This document shows, piece after piece, positions 10,590 to 23,193 of a stretch of DNA of 64,000 nt. Position 1 is the stretch's first letter, and the number at the start of each line of letters is the position of its first letter. The notes beneath the pieces are model-generated. The model saw nothing but the letters and a program-made list of their open reading frames with translations. It was not told the DNA's origin and did not search any database. A program made the translations under genes and the position numbers. Source of the stretch: Pontederia crassipes (Eukaryota > Streptophyta > Magnoliopsida > Commelinales > Pontederiaceae); NCBI GenBank assembly GCA_030549335.1, contig CM060183.1, forward strand, positions 20,348,552-20,412,551. Reading direction: 5' to 3'.

Positions 10590-12356
10590 TAAATTATGTC
10601 AAATATTCCTATACTTTTGGCACCTTTCTAGTGCTATCCTCAAACTTCATTTTGTAACAAGACTATCATTCGTCTTTTCACTTATTTTATTGACTATCAT
10701 TTTTCACTACAATAGGTCGTTTCCCAATTGATCTGTCGATATGGTATCGACGCGATGATTTTCTCTCTCCTCCACACAAACGATCGATCCTACGTGGTGT
10801 TTCTCCATCTTCCATGTGTCTAATACATGTTAAAATAATAATAAAATTTTTAAAAAATGAGGGGTTACCCTATCCTCTTCTCCCGTTGGCCGACGCAAGG
10901 AGCACCCACCCCCTCCCCATTTTTCTTCGACGCCAGAGAAGAGAGGGGGAGACCCCTATAACGCACGTAGAGAAGGAGGGGGCGGTGCCCCCCACCTCCG
11001 TTTTAGGCCTCGGCCCGTACGATTTTATCAAAATGTATCCTATCAAGTTAATGTTGCAGCTTTAAGCCTCGGTCCGCACGATTTTATCAAAATGTGTCAT
11101 ATCAAGTCAAGATTATGTTTCCAATTCCCATATATACCAAGTATCTTTCTTGTAATTTATGCATGTTGAACTAATTCAAAGAACACCTCATGCAAGCCCA
11201 CAAGGAGTGGCTTTGATATCATATGTAACGCACTTGCACTTGCGTAGGATTATTGTTCACTTTGGACATCGGTCCGTACGTTTTATCAAAACACATCATA
11301 CCAAGTCAAAGTCATGCTCTCATATATACCTAGCATATCTTTTATGACTTATGCATATGGAACTAATCCAAGGTACGTCTCATGCACTCTTCCTCCTTAG
11401 GGGACTCAATGCCCTCGTTGAGTGATCGCACCCCATCATGCACAGAGACTCACACGAAGTGACTCTAATATAATATGTAATACTCTTGCAGTTGCATAGG
11501 TTATTATCCACATAATTTTATCAAAATGTATCCTACCAAGCCAATGCCTTGATACCATATATACCCAACATTTCTATCATGAACTTGTGCATGTGGAACT
11601 AATTAAAAGCATGTCTCATGCATATGTAATGTGCATGACGCATGCCTTGGATTGGTCTCACATGCATCTCTAAGGTGCATAAGGCATGACCTTGACTTGA
11701 TAGGACATATTTTTAATAAAATCATGCGGATCGAGGTCCAAAGCGGATAATATCCTATGTAAGTGCAATGGTGTTACACCCCCTATCGCGTTGTGTGCCA
11801 ACGAGATGAGAAGGGTGGGCATCCCCCCCTCTGCGAACTTGTCGAATTGGGGGGGGGGGCGGGGGGGTGGGGTGGACGGGCATCGACACGAAAGGAGGCA
11901 TCACCCCCCTTCCGCGAACTCACGTCGCATGCTGGCGACACGAAAGGGGGGGGGGGGGGGTGGGGGGCATCGCACACCCCCCCCCCTTTTGTGTCGCGCA
12001 TCGGCAAAGCGAGAAGGGGGGCTTCCCTCTCTCTTTTTCAGGGCCATAGAGAAAAGGGGTGGGAGCATGCGCAAATCTCTTATTATTATATTCTTATTTA
12101 ATCTATTTTTATTAATTTTATATTTATTTTTTAATAGTTACTGACGTGGAAGGCAGTCTGTGTAGCGATGCCAAGTCAAACGATTGCCTGCATGGCAAAG
12201 AGAGAACGTCGCCATGTCAGCCGGGCAATCGGGGAACGAGCGTTCAACGGTGAAAAGAGCATTCTGTGAAATGAGTTAAAAGTTGGAGGACAAAATAAAG
12301 TTAGAGGGTAGCCCTGCAAAATGTCAAAGTTGGAAGATATTTGATAATATTTTTTC
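10590..12356. mobile_element. Inverted-repeat DNA element (1767 bp) between 13-bp direct repeats
   Basis: Imperfect terminal inverted repeats of about 80 bp match: the left end TCAAATATTCCTATACTTTT pairs with the complement of the right end TTGGAAGATATTTGA, and CTCAAACTTCATTTTGT pairs with CTCTAACTTTATTTTGT. The 13-bp GAAAAGTGAGGGA occurs directly on both sides (10577-10589 and 12357-12369) and looks like a target duplication, though Mutator-like elements usually give 8-11 bp. The interior has several copies of a GTAACGC...TTGCACTTGC...CCGCACGATTTTATCAAAA repeat (about 10995-11780, the last inverted) and a GC-rich part with long G runs (11851-11990). No transposase is visible. Confidence 0.7.
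10995..11785. repeat. Repeated segment: three direct copies and one inverted
   Basis: The motif CGTACGATTTTATCAAAATG with neighbouring TTGCACTTGC and ATATATACC words recurs near 11010, 11070, 11230-11330 and 11465-11600. It appears in reverse complement near 11690-11785. It lies wholly inside the 1.77 kb element. Its origin is unknown; it may be decayed LTR sequence. Confidence 0.6.
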
Positions 12357-12369
12357 GAAAAGTGAGGGA

Positions 12370-13286
12370 AGTGAGGAAAAATATTTAATCTTGTTTGGAT
12401 ATGAATGATGAAATATAATCAAACATCATAGAGAATAAGTATAAGTCGGTCAAACTCATTTTTATCAAAATTACATTGAAAGATACAATACCACTATTTT
12501 AGTTCACACAATCGAAAATATTTATATTCTTTTAAAATGAAAGAATAGTCATATTCTAATTGTTTTAATTATTTATTTTATTTTTATAATTGAACAATAT
12601 ATTATTATATTTATAATAATATTAATAAATGTCAAATATCTATAATAAAATATTATATTTTTACATCATGATATTCTCAAATTAAACACAAGTAAGAAGT
12701 AATTAAATAATAATATGTTTACTTTTTAAAAAAATATTTAGTTTATTCCAGTTAAAAATATTTTTCAACCAAATGCTTCGAAGTAATTAGGGGAAAAGAC
12801 AAAAGATAAATATAGTAAAAATTATAAATAGACAATAATACCTTTTAAAATTAATAAAATTGAGAGTAAATAAGTAAAGTTATTGTAAAATTTTTCTTTT
12901 CTTACGTTACAAAAATTATTCAAATGGAGAGAATGAAGGTAAATATTTTCTCCATTATTCAATTAAGATGTAATTCTATTTTATTCTGCCAAACATTTGC
13001 TTATTCCGTCGTAATGTGCATGGGTAATGTTGGCATTTACAAAAATATTATTCCTATGAATAGTAACTTTTCAAGAGATAAATTATTTCACCTTTTTTAT
13101 GAAATTGTTTATTCTTTACTCAAATTTAAAAAAAAAATATTTATTATATTAGAATTAATGCCTTTAATCCCTGAATAGTTATGCTTAAATCAAACACTGC
13201 CTTAGAAAATAGCACAAGAGAGCCAACATAGAGATATTGGTACGGTTGAGATGTGCTTGAGCCGCGTTTTGCCCGGCTTCTTTTTT
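12370..13286. other. Intergenic, AT-rich, no gene seen
   Basis: Very AT-rich DNA with short frames only. The first ~50 bases appear to continue the GTTTGG-type MITE interrupted by the 1.77 kb element. Confidence 0.5.
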
Positions 13287-13294
13287 CCTTCAAG

Positions 13295-13841
13295 TAGGAT
13301 TGAGGACGGTTAATCATTTCTTCGTTAACCGTGGTTAACCGACCGATTTTTTAACCGATTAACCCCGAATTATCCGATTTAATTTCGGTTCAGTTAACGG
13401 ATAATAAATTTGTTAACCGAATCAAAATGGTCGGTTATGGATAATTAACCGAAAATTCGGTTAAAAACTGAATTAACCGATATTTTTTTATGTATTTTTT
13501 TAGTATTTTGTTGTAAAAAAATTATTGCATGTATATGAATTTATACTTTTTTTGTTTAATTCCATTTGTATCGAAATTATTTAATAATTTGTATCTAATT
13601 ACCTTGTTAAAATTTAATATTTACCTTTATTTTGAAAATATATTTAATTGTTACTTTCAGATTTTGTGACTTTTATAATAATATTTTTTTAGTTTTTAAT
13701 TTTTGGTTAAAATGATGAATTTGCCTAACCGAACTGATTTTTTTAGATCGAATAATGATTAAACTTTTTTTTGATCAATTCGATTAATTAACCGAATTAT
13801 TCGATCGGTTAATTAACGGAATCTACCGCTGCTCACCCCTA
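13295..13841. mobile_element. hAT MITE (547 bp) built of TTAACCGA words
   Basis: The ends are TAGGATTGAGGACGG on the left and, reverse-complemented, TAGGGGTGAGCAGCGG on the right. An 8-bp duplication flanks them: CCTTCAAG (13287-13294) and CCTCCAAG (13842-13849), one mismatch. The subterminal 170 bases on each side are dense in TTAACCGA, GGTTAACC and TCGGTTAA words. There is no coding content, so it would be moved by a hAT transposase from elsewhere. It sits about 140 bp upstream of the BRCT-RING gene. Confidence 0.82.
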
Positions 13842-13980
13842 CCTCCAAGGCGCGTTTCAAATTTTAGGCCCAAATCACTTCCCCCGCTCTCGCCCTCCAT
13901 CGCTCCTTTCACTTTGCTTATCCCGACCCCGTCACCTTCCGATCGTGGCCCAAGCCCTACTCGAAGCCGATTCGGGCTCC

Positions 13981-16900
13981 ATGGCGCCGATCGATCTCGA
14001 AGACGAGTTTTCTTCTCGCCTCGAAGGTTTTTTGCTCCGATTCTCCACTTGACTGTTCCATGATACGCGTTCCATTTGATCTGTTTGAGCGATTTCGTGA
14101 AGATTTTGACTAAATGCTTGCCTTTCGTTGGTCTTTTTTACCGCTGTATCTCCGAGTCTTGGCATAAAGCCTCCCCTTCAAGCAGAAAATTTCATCTCCT
14201 GGCGATTCAAAAGTTCTGATTAGATAATTGTTGACAGGATTTGTGGAATTTATGCACATTTTTTTCTTTGAACAAGTGCCTTGAATCCTGTTTGATGTGA
14301 AATGTATTCGATGATTGAAAGTTTATCCATGTTTTCTCGGGTCTTCGGAAACTCTTCAGCACTGGACATCTGAGTTTCGGTGATGAGATTGTTCCTCATG
14401 ACTTTCTGTTTGATGATTAGATATTTCGATTTGATCCCTTTTATAATTTCAGGAGATGGACAAACGACAATTCACGGTATGGAATCCGTGGTCGCAACGG
14501 TCAGTGGTTACCATGGCGCTGAGCGCTTCAAGCTCATTAAGCTTATTGCAAATAGTGGCGCTAATTACGTTGGGGCAATGGGAAGATCGACTACACACTT
14601 GGTGAGTCTTCTAATTCTTATTGGGACTTCAAAATGTTGAGTTTAGTTTATAAATTCTTTTCATGGTACAAACATTTGGTGCTCGAATGGATGGACAGCT
14701 CACTATTATTCACTAATTCGTTGATTTGACTTCATCTAGGTGTGTTGGAGATTTGAAGGGAAGAAATATGATCTAGCAAGAAAAATTGGGGCAAATATAA
14801 TAAGCCATCGATGGTTTGAGGACTGCTTAAAGGAGGGAAAGCGTCTGCCTGAAGATCCTTACTGTATGCAGAGGTCTTAACTATTCCTTTGCCGTTGTCA
14901 CTTGAACATTTTATGCAATCAAGTATTTGCACACCATTAGGGTGATTAGGCAACATTTATTATAGCACTAGACAGAGGTAAACTTAGGCCTGTCTTTAAC
15001 CTTTATTTATTTGTTATTTGATGTTCTTTTGAAGTGGTCAAGAAGCTGGACCAATAACCTGGGAAGTGCCTATAAGTTTGGATACTAATGCTAAAGGAAA
15101 GTCCATCAGTTCTAGAGAGCAAGGATCACTGTCAGAGAAGTTGTATACCTCAAACTCCACTGAAGCTGCAGGGATAGAAACAAAGCATTCCAGGACTAAA
15201 AATCTTAACCAGTTGGACAAATGTGTGCTTAACGAAGTAAGTTTAGTATGTTTAATTATTTTTGATGGACATCTATTAAGGTGAAAGAATCATAATTGAG
15301 AAATCGAAAACAGTACATAAAATTGTCGCCATGTAGATAGATCATACATAAATGATGCTTCACAAGCATATTCTCTAACTAATATTGTAATGAGAAAATG
15401 AGATTAAATCATATGATTTTAGGTTTCTATTACAAACCATCCAACTCCTTTTATGGAGTTCCAAACATCTGGATTCTCAAACATATTAGGAAAAAGAAAG
15501 TACTAAAAAAAGAAAGCTTCACACATAAACTAGGATAACAAAAAGTCAAATAAAGGAAAATTGAATGGAAAAATATAATTAATAAAAGGAAACTAAAAGA
15601 ACTAAATTTTCTGACGTTTGTGCTCATAACAAATTAAAGGTTTTCATGCATCGCTTGCTCATTTCAACTTAATGTGTTTTCCTCTCAGAAGCATAAATGA
15701 TCTTGCTCGGGCTTAATCACTTCACAATTGTTTACATTTGTTTGTCATCACATTATTTCCTTCTATGAAACAATTAATATCAATCTTTCTTATTTCGGGG
15801 TCATGACTTGCCTTTTCCTAAAAGTATTCCAGTTTAGTGAAGATTAACATTGATACAACTTCAATGTTAGTTGTTAAATAGGACTGACAACAGGGAGGGC
15901 AGAAAGACAGATTGTTAGATGAAGCTTAAAATGAGTCAAGATGAATAAAATGTGCTATCAAGTTCCATATGTATTTCAGTGAAATCATTGTGTTTAATGG
16001 GATGAGGAAATTGAAATGCGGAGACTGTTATCAAAGGCAACATGTATGTCGGATTGCACCGAACTGTCAAAAATATTAAACTGAATTGTCAATGACCAAG
16101 TAGTCATTTTATTCATATCGATGTCATTTGTCATGACTCTTAGTGCATTGTACTTGAACTGATTCATCATAGATGCTCTGACCATTAGAACTTGAAAATT
16201 TTATTTGGATTAGTTAACATCAATATACTGACTATTTTTTTCTTTTATGAAAATCTTCTCTGCTCATGCAGAATTACCTTGCTGTGAAAGATTCAAGGAT
16301 GATGAATTCAAAGGTTTCAAGGAAACGTGAAAAATTTTTAGAAGAAAGTTGCAGATCAAGCAAAAGAGTTCTTGGTCCATCTGTTATTGACTTGAATATT
16401 TTGGTAAGAATCTCATACATTAATATCAGAATATGTGTAACTTATGCGAAACTAATCCAATACACTTAGATGAACTTGAATAGATGATATCATACCAGTT
16501 TTATTAGTTAAAAAGATAGCGAGCTAACTAGAAAAATAGTAGGTAGTTAGTTTATGTTTAGTTATATTAGTCCTAGTTTTACTATAGAGTCTTGGGAGAA
16601 ATGTGTTTATCACTGTGTAATTGTGGTGGTGGAGGAGGAGGAGGAGGATGGGGGGGGGGGGGGGGGGGGAGAAATGTGTTTATCACTGTGTAATTGGAGT
16701 TTGGTCCACTCCATATGGACTAATGAGATTTGTCCTCTCAAATGGACAAGTTTTTAGCTGTAACTATGTTTAAGATTCTTACACTTTTTACCGCTAGCAA
16801 CACCTATCTTGATTTTTTATAGTCCATTTCAGCTTCCAACAATAGATCTCTTGCTTAAATTGTGTTTTGCTTTGGAGCAATGAATTGGCTCATGAATGCT

Positions 16901-19382
16901 GCGAATTAATGCTCAATCTGGCATAAGCGTTTGATTATAACATTTGTGATATGACTAAACAAAACGCACCATGTAACTGTCATGAGACAAAAATAAACAA
17001 GTTCTCAATTTTGCATTATAGGATTCAGTTATGGAATGTACTTATGTTTGGTCTTCTGTTTTAGATTGTTTTCTGGATTGTTTAAACCTGAATATAGAAC
17101 TTTCAACTATAAGATTAATTATTGAAACCATCTTTTCAGCTACCTTGATATCCAGTCTAGTTTCCACAAGAACAGCCAGGAATGATATTCTGATACTGTC
17201 TAGTTTCCACAAGAACAGTAGGGAATGATGTTCGATTACTCCATAAATAGTTACAGGATTTGGTTAACAGCCCTTTCCCCGGAAGTAGCCCATGAAAGGC
17301 TGGTACATCAAAGGATTTCCCTTGCCAAAGAAATATAGTGTGCTATTTAAACTACTTTTCTTCTTTGTTTAATGGAATTTAGAATTTCATCTGATTTAAA
17401 TACCTGATAATCTTAATGGCATACAGTAGAATGACATCTTTTCTGAGTTCTGCTTGAAGCCATAATAGCTGTTGATATCAATTTTCAACTTGTTAAAGTT
17501 CTGTTTAACATCAGTAAACAGAAACCCAGTAATGCATAAATTTTTTAGATGGTTAACGCTGAATAAGCAATGCTGTCAAAATAGAAGGGAAGATGTATTT
17601 CCATATTGTTTCATGACAAGCAATAAAAGTTCATGATTTCTTTGTGGCTTTGATTTCTGGAATAAGTTCTATTTGTTTGCATGTTTACTTGTTTGAGTTA
17701 TATTTAGCTGTTCTTCTCAATGCATTATAAATCTTAGCGTCTGTCCAGATAATGCAATAACTTATTGTAATATATTCCTACTAAACTTGGTAGTCATCCT
17801 TTCTGCTCTCAAAAGAAAAAAACTTGAATCTTTATTTATGGTTCTATGTATCAAACACAGTATGAGGATTCTACGCCTTCCACACATTTATGCTCATCAA
17901 GCAGGAGTAATGTAAGTGATGCTAGCGAAGATGATGTGATCTGTGAACCAACTCGTAGAAGTCGTCGGCTTGTTAAAAAGAAAAGATATTGCGATCTTTC
18001 GAATTATACCATTCTGGATAAGAATCAAGAGGCTCCTTTTGAAGATAATAATAATTATCCTAAGTCAAACAATATAAGTGGTTCAAGGAGCAGATCCAGA
18101 TCATCGCTGGAGGCGATGACAGCTATGAGCACTATCTGTGATTATCAGGGAAGCAGGGCATCACCTGAACAAGTTGAAGGCATCAACCATTTGAGAAATG
18201 AATGTCCTTCAGAAAGCTGTAAGGGTTTGGCATCCTGTGATGCACTTTCTCATGAAATGACTTCAGAGAATGAGCATTCTCAACATCAAAGTGAAAAGGT
18301 TGTTTCTTCAGAATCTGATCTAATCCATATTGTACAAAGTGAAAAAGATGGCAACTGTGAACCAGAAAATGAGCACAGACAATCCGATATATCATGTGTC
18401 ATATGCTTGACGAACTTTTGTTCAAAGAGAGGTGTTTTACCTTGTGGCCATCGATTTTGTTACTCTTGTATACAAGGATGGGCTGAATGCATGGTAAGCA
18501 AACTTTTTCCCTATGAATCCATATGCTTTCAATCAAAATATTTTTCTTGTTATTATGTCCTTATTCACATATTAGAATGTCTTGCATGCCTATAGTTATT
18601 GCCTTGATGCCCTCTATACATTGTTATATATCAAGAAGTGCAGCTTATTGTTGAAAGAGAAATTAGGATGTGTGTAGAGGTTTCATTATGGTTTTTGGCT
18701 TTCTTTTTCCTTTAGATATTCACTTTTGTAACCTGCACAAGCAGCGTGCAGGAATCTTTCTTTGATGTTGTAACCGAATGTTGTTGATTGTTTGTAGGCT
18801 TCAAGCGGGAAGGTGACAACATGCCCTATATGTAAAGCAGCTTTCTCAGCTATCATAATGATGGATGATACCTTTCCTGATCAGAAGATATACTCCCAAA
18901 CAATTCCTTATGGATTGTCAGATGTGGATAGTTTGTTTCCCATGGACAAAGGAAAAGTCATGCCTGAAACTTGGGTAAGCCTTATTTTCCTACATCTGCC
19001 GATCTGCTTGATGTTATATAAGAAGTAATAATCATACATATCGTTCCTAATGTTCTCGATATATTTATCCTGTTTATAAAATCTATCCGTTATTTAGTTC
19101 CAGTAACTAATTCTTCTTATACTTCAATATGATATCTTTTTATGGTATTATTCTTCAGAGAGTTAATTTCATTTTTCTTTGTTTTTTTTAAACTTTGCTG
19201 ATGTGAAGTCCTCGGAGTGTATCTGTTACAAATGCCATAACCATGAGCCAGCCGACCTTCTGTTTTCATGCCATCTATGCAGCAATCGATGGGTACATTC
19301 CTATTGCTTGGACCCTCCATTGTTTCCTTGGACCTGCATTTCTTGCAGGGAAATCAAAGCGCTCTATCAACGTTTCCGTTGA
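13981..19382 (+). CDS. BRCT, RING and PHD-like finger protein (probable nuclear E3 ligase)
   Basis: Exons are 13981-14026, 14453-14601, 14740-14873, 15035-15236, 16272-16403, 17861-18493, 18798-18974 and 19209-19382. They join to 1647 bases (548 aa), all with GT-AG junctions and consistent phases. A BRCT domain spans about residues 18-105 ([57 protein letters not shown]). The middle is Ser-rich with a basic patch ([12 protein letters not shown]). A C3HC4 RING starts at Cys400 ([22 protein letters not shown]). A PHD-like C-rich module ends the protein ([20 protein letters not shown]). The order matches the Arabidopsis RING/BRCT protein I know as At1g67180. BRCT domains read phosphorylated partners, so a role in DNA damage or chromatin ubiquitination is inferred. 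The first ATG is used; it is not preceded by an upstream in-frame extension with homology. Confidence 0.9.
16594..16696 (+). repeat. 30-bp direct repeat around GGA and poly-G tracts (intron 5)
   Basis: Two identical copies of a 30-base sequence ending CACTGTGTAATTG (16594-16623 and 16667-16696) flank a GGT/GGA repeat and a run of 20 G (16650-16669). It lies in intron 5 of the BRCT-RING gene. Replication slippage is the simplest cause; G-quadruplex formation is possible. Confidence 0.8.
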
Positions 19383-21533
19383 TCCAGAGGCTCTTTATTC
19401 GTCGAAGTTCACTGCGAGCTTCGAGCCCCACCTGCTACTTAATATCTAAGTTACAGAGATTTCTTTTGGCACAACTCATGAACATTGAAGACATTTTCGT
19501 AACAGAAACTGATAGGTTCGGATGTGGGAACTTTTTAAGTGATTGCGCACTTGAAACTTCTATATCAATCATGAGAATCAAGTTCTAAACCAGTTTACAA
19601 TTAATTTGCCGTTTTGTTGTTCTTTTGCAAATATATTTCACTGTTTGGATATGAGCACTAATTTAGTCACAAAAATACATGTACGCTAAACTGTGTATAT
19701 TGAGTTCGGGATAAGTCACATTTGGTCCAATATTAACCAAGGCAATAAAGCATTGATCCCTCTGTTACTTTAAATTGACATAAAATTCAGAATATTTCTT
19801 TTAAGTAAAAAAATGAATTTTATAATGATTATTGAATGAAAATAACATTAATAAATAATTACATTGCTTGATTGATTATAGAAAATTGCATAAAAAGCTG
19901 TCACGACGACGATGTGTTTTTTTCTTCGTAAAAGTTATTCTCGTTCAAACTAACTTTAAATCAAGATTTTAAGATGTCTCCATTCCAATTTTAAATTGAG
20001 TCAATTTTCCCGAAACTCGGGATTGAAATGAATCGATAATATTGACCAAAATGTTGTCTGAGCATCGCACTTTTTGGTAAATAAATATTTTTTTTACTTT
20101 ATATATTTGATTTAATTTCCTTAACCAAAATAAAAAGAAGACAAACAAATAAATAAACACACTGAGATTAAGGCTGTTTAGCTAAGTAACTTATAAGTTA
20201 ATTTCTAAAAATCGTAACTTAAAAAAAAACTGATAAGAAAATATGAAATCTACTTAAAATTAAAAAAATAAGTCAATTATTTGTATCATAACCACTTAAT
20301 AACTATTAATATAAATAATTTTATCCAAATATATAATTACTTATTTTTAAAAATAAATTTTAATCAATAAAATATTTATTAGTATTTTAATTTATCAATT
20401 ATTTTGCATCACCTAAGCCAAATGAACCTAAGTAGGCAGCAAGAAATTGATTGCAGGCTGGTCCCATTTGATCCCATTTGATCGACGTTGTCCGATCATC
20501 GTCTTTATGAATTAAAGGTTTACATGAAGCCCTCGTGAACCATCAGCTACCTTTTCTTGGTTTTTTTTCTTATCCGGTTCGGCCTCATCCTCTCTCTCCA
20601 AAACGTAGTCTCCCCCAAACAAAAGTCTATTGCCGCCTACCAGGCTGCTCTCTCGCACTTCCTAGGAGAACTCCGGTGAACACACACGCAAACTGCACGC
20701 GAGTGTGTGTGGGTATTTGGTTAAGTTTATAAGTCAATTAAAATAATTTATAAATTATTTTGAAATTTTTTTTTCTGATTGGTAACTAAAAATATTGATA
20801 AGCACTTATTTTAATTTGATAATTAACTATTTTACTCTTATAATATACATATTTTTTCACATATTTTCTCTATTATAATATTAAAGATTTTTTTTTATAT
20901 TTTTATTAAAATAATAACTTATATTTTTTTTATTACCAAACACATAACTACTTATTTTTAAAATCAACTTTAGTTATTAAACCATTTGTCAGCACTATGA
21001 TACCATTTAATATTTCCAAAAAAAATACGAAATAAATAAATAAAAAACATTGAGAAAAAAGATAGATTCGCTGAATAATGAGGTAAGATTTTATATAAGT
21101 ATAAAAAGATATAATATAAAATGTTAAATACTTTAACTAAAAATAACTGGAGAAAATAAATAAATGGAGATAAAGAAGAAAAATAAATAAATGGATAAAA
21201 AATGGCTTCTCATCTCAAGTGTCGAATGTTTGCTCCACTTGAAAAAACTGGTGTAACAATGAATTGGAAGGAAATAAGCATTCCTTCATATTCCAAAAAG
21301 TAAGAAAATGAGGAAAAAATAAGTACCAAAAAAACTAGAAAAAAGATAACTATGAAAGGTGATAGGAGATCAATTTGAAACCTCCTCTTCTGCACGGCTT
21401 TATATAAATATAAAATTCATGAGCATGTTTGGTTTCATGCATGAATCGCTATAAACAAAGCTTTTTTCCTATATTCATGAACTATATATGCATATACACA
21501 CATGCATGTGTAATATATATATGGGAAAGGTAT
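19383..21533. other. 3' flank and AT-rich spacer with MITE-like repeats
   Basis: The first 250 bases should be the 3' UTR of the BRCT-RING gene. Two related AT-rich blocks follow, about 20170-20430 and 20705-21000. Both open with a GTT(T)AG/GGTTAAGT then AACTTATAAGT-type sequence and share ATTACTTATTTTTAAAA words, so they look like two copies of one MITE family, ends not resolved. Around 20535-20700 is a C-rich stretch with no supported gene. Confidence 0.5.
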
Positions 21534-22772
21534 GGGAAAGGTTCAGTGAGGTCAGTACGGCTGGCGTCACTAAACGGCCACCTAGTTTAAGCGGTCGAGG
21601 AATAGTTGTAAAACCTGTTTTAATGTCAGAAAGCGAATTGGATCTCAGCCCCTCATTCTTTTACATCACGATTGAAACAGAACATGATAAAACCTCATTT
21701 TCTCTCGCACACTCTCTCTCCTTGCTTAACACTCTTATGAACGAATGACGCCAGCGTCGCAGCTCCGACATCAATAGCATTGCCGACAGCATCGCAAGTC
21801 ACCATATCATCGTTCCGACGGCGAACGATTCCGCAGCTCCGATGGCGCAATTTCATGCTCCATCGTGTCTGTTAGCACCGTAGGTTGCCACATCACCGCT
21901 CCTCCAAAATTGCAGGGCCCTATTCCTCATGAACGGAGATTGAAGAGCACTAAAAAGGATATGAAGAATATTTTTTGCAATCTAATATATGAAGAAACTT
22001 TGATGTAGTTCATGTTGAAGTAGCCAGGGAATGCGAAAGAATTGTTTTGTGTTAAAAGAAAAAGATTTGTTTTGTAATGTTCTTTTTTTATTGTCCTCAA
22101 GCAAAACAATCTAACAAATAGAATCTAAAATCAAATCTATTTTCATATTCAACAAAGATCTATCGATAATCAAAATAGTTTTCATCATGTTTTTGTGTAA
22201 TTAACACAAAAAGAAAATTGAAAGGGAGAGCAGCAATGTGAACATCTCCAAGGCGCTGGTGCGGCAATGTCGTGATCTAGACACACCAAATTAACAAATA
22301 TGAAAGAGGTCGAGTCGAGCGTTCTTCAATCTCAGTTCGTGGGGAATCGAGACATACGTAGTGACGATGTGGCGACCTGTGGTGCTCACAATGACAACGG
22401 AGCCGTGAAATCGCACCATCATCAGAGCTGTGAAATTGCATCGTCGTCGGAACGATGACATGATGAGCTGCAATGTTGTCGGTGTCATGCTGCGGCTCAT
22501 CAGAACTGTAATGGTGGCGGCGTTGTTCATTCCCGAGAAGGTTGAAAGAGGAGAGAGATTGTGTGAGAGAAAGAGGGTTTTACTGTTTGGCTCTATTAAA
22601 CGGTGATGAGAAAAAATGGAGGGCTAAGATCTAATCCGCTTTTTTATTTTGGATGATATTTCAATACTGCTTCTGATTTTGGATGAAAGCAACCGCACAT
22701 CCTCATCTAGATGGCTTAAAATAGATGGCCGTTTAGTGAGGCCAGCCGTACTGGCCTCGCTAAACCTTTCCC
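21534..22772. mobile_element. Mutator-like foldback element (1.24 kb)
   Basis: Terminal inverted repeats begin GGGAAAGGTTCAGTGAGG on the left and GGGAAAGGTTTAGCGAGG (complement of the right end). They share CAGTACGGCTGGC and CTCACTAAACGGCCA. Weaker pairing continues for roughly 200-250 bp on each side (CTCTCGCACACTCTCTCTCC against its counterpart near 22540-22590). Long inverted repeats and a non-coding core are typical of non-autonomous Mutator-like elements. Both ends abut TA repeats, so the target duplication is ambiguous. The first 10 bases of the left end are duplicated (21523-21533). Confidence 0.75.
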
Positions 22773-22795
22773 ATATATATATATATATATATATA
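22773..22795. repeat. (TA)n microsatellite
   Basis: An uninterrupted AT/TA run directly beside the right end of the foldback element. It is probably the insertion target, expanded afterwards. Confidence 0.9.
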
Positions 22796-23150
22796 GGTTA
22801 ATAAATATGTAGAGCGACTATTTTTTATTATTTAATTAATTTAATAATTTTAATTCATCATCAAATTGATTATATACTTCTTAGATGAAATAATATATAT
22901 TTATTTGACTAATTTGATAATAAAAATGTATCATTTAAGACCAAATAAGTTACAACCGTTGAATTAGTCATATTTGTTAACATGATTTGATCACGATGAT
23001 CGGACAATCCAATGATCTTAATTTTAATTACCTTTAATATTTAACATATACTTTGAATTAATATATATATATATTAATTTAATAAGTAAAACTAATGCTC
23101 TACGTGTTCTACATCAAATGCTCTACATATACATTTTCCTCTCTCTTTCT

Positions 23151-23193
<43 letters not shown>

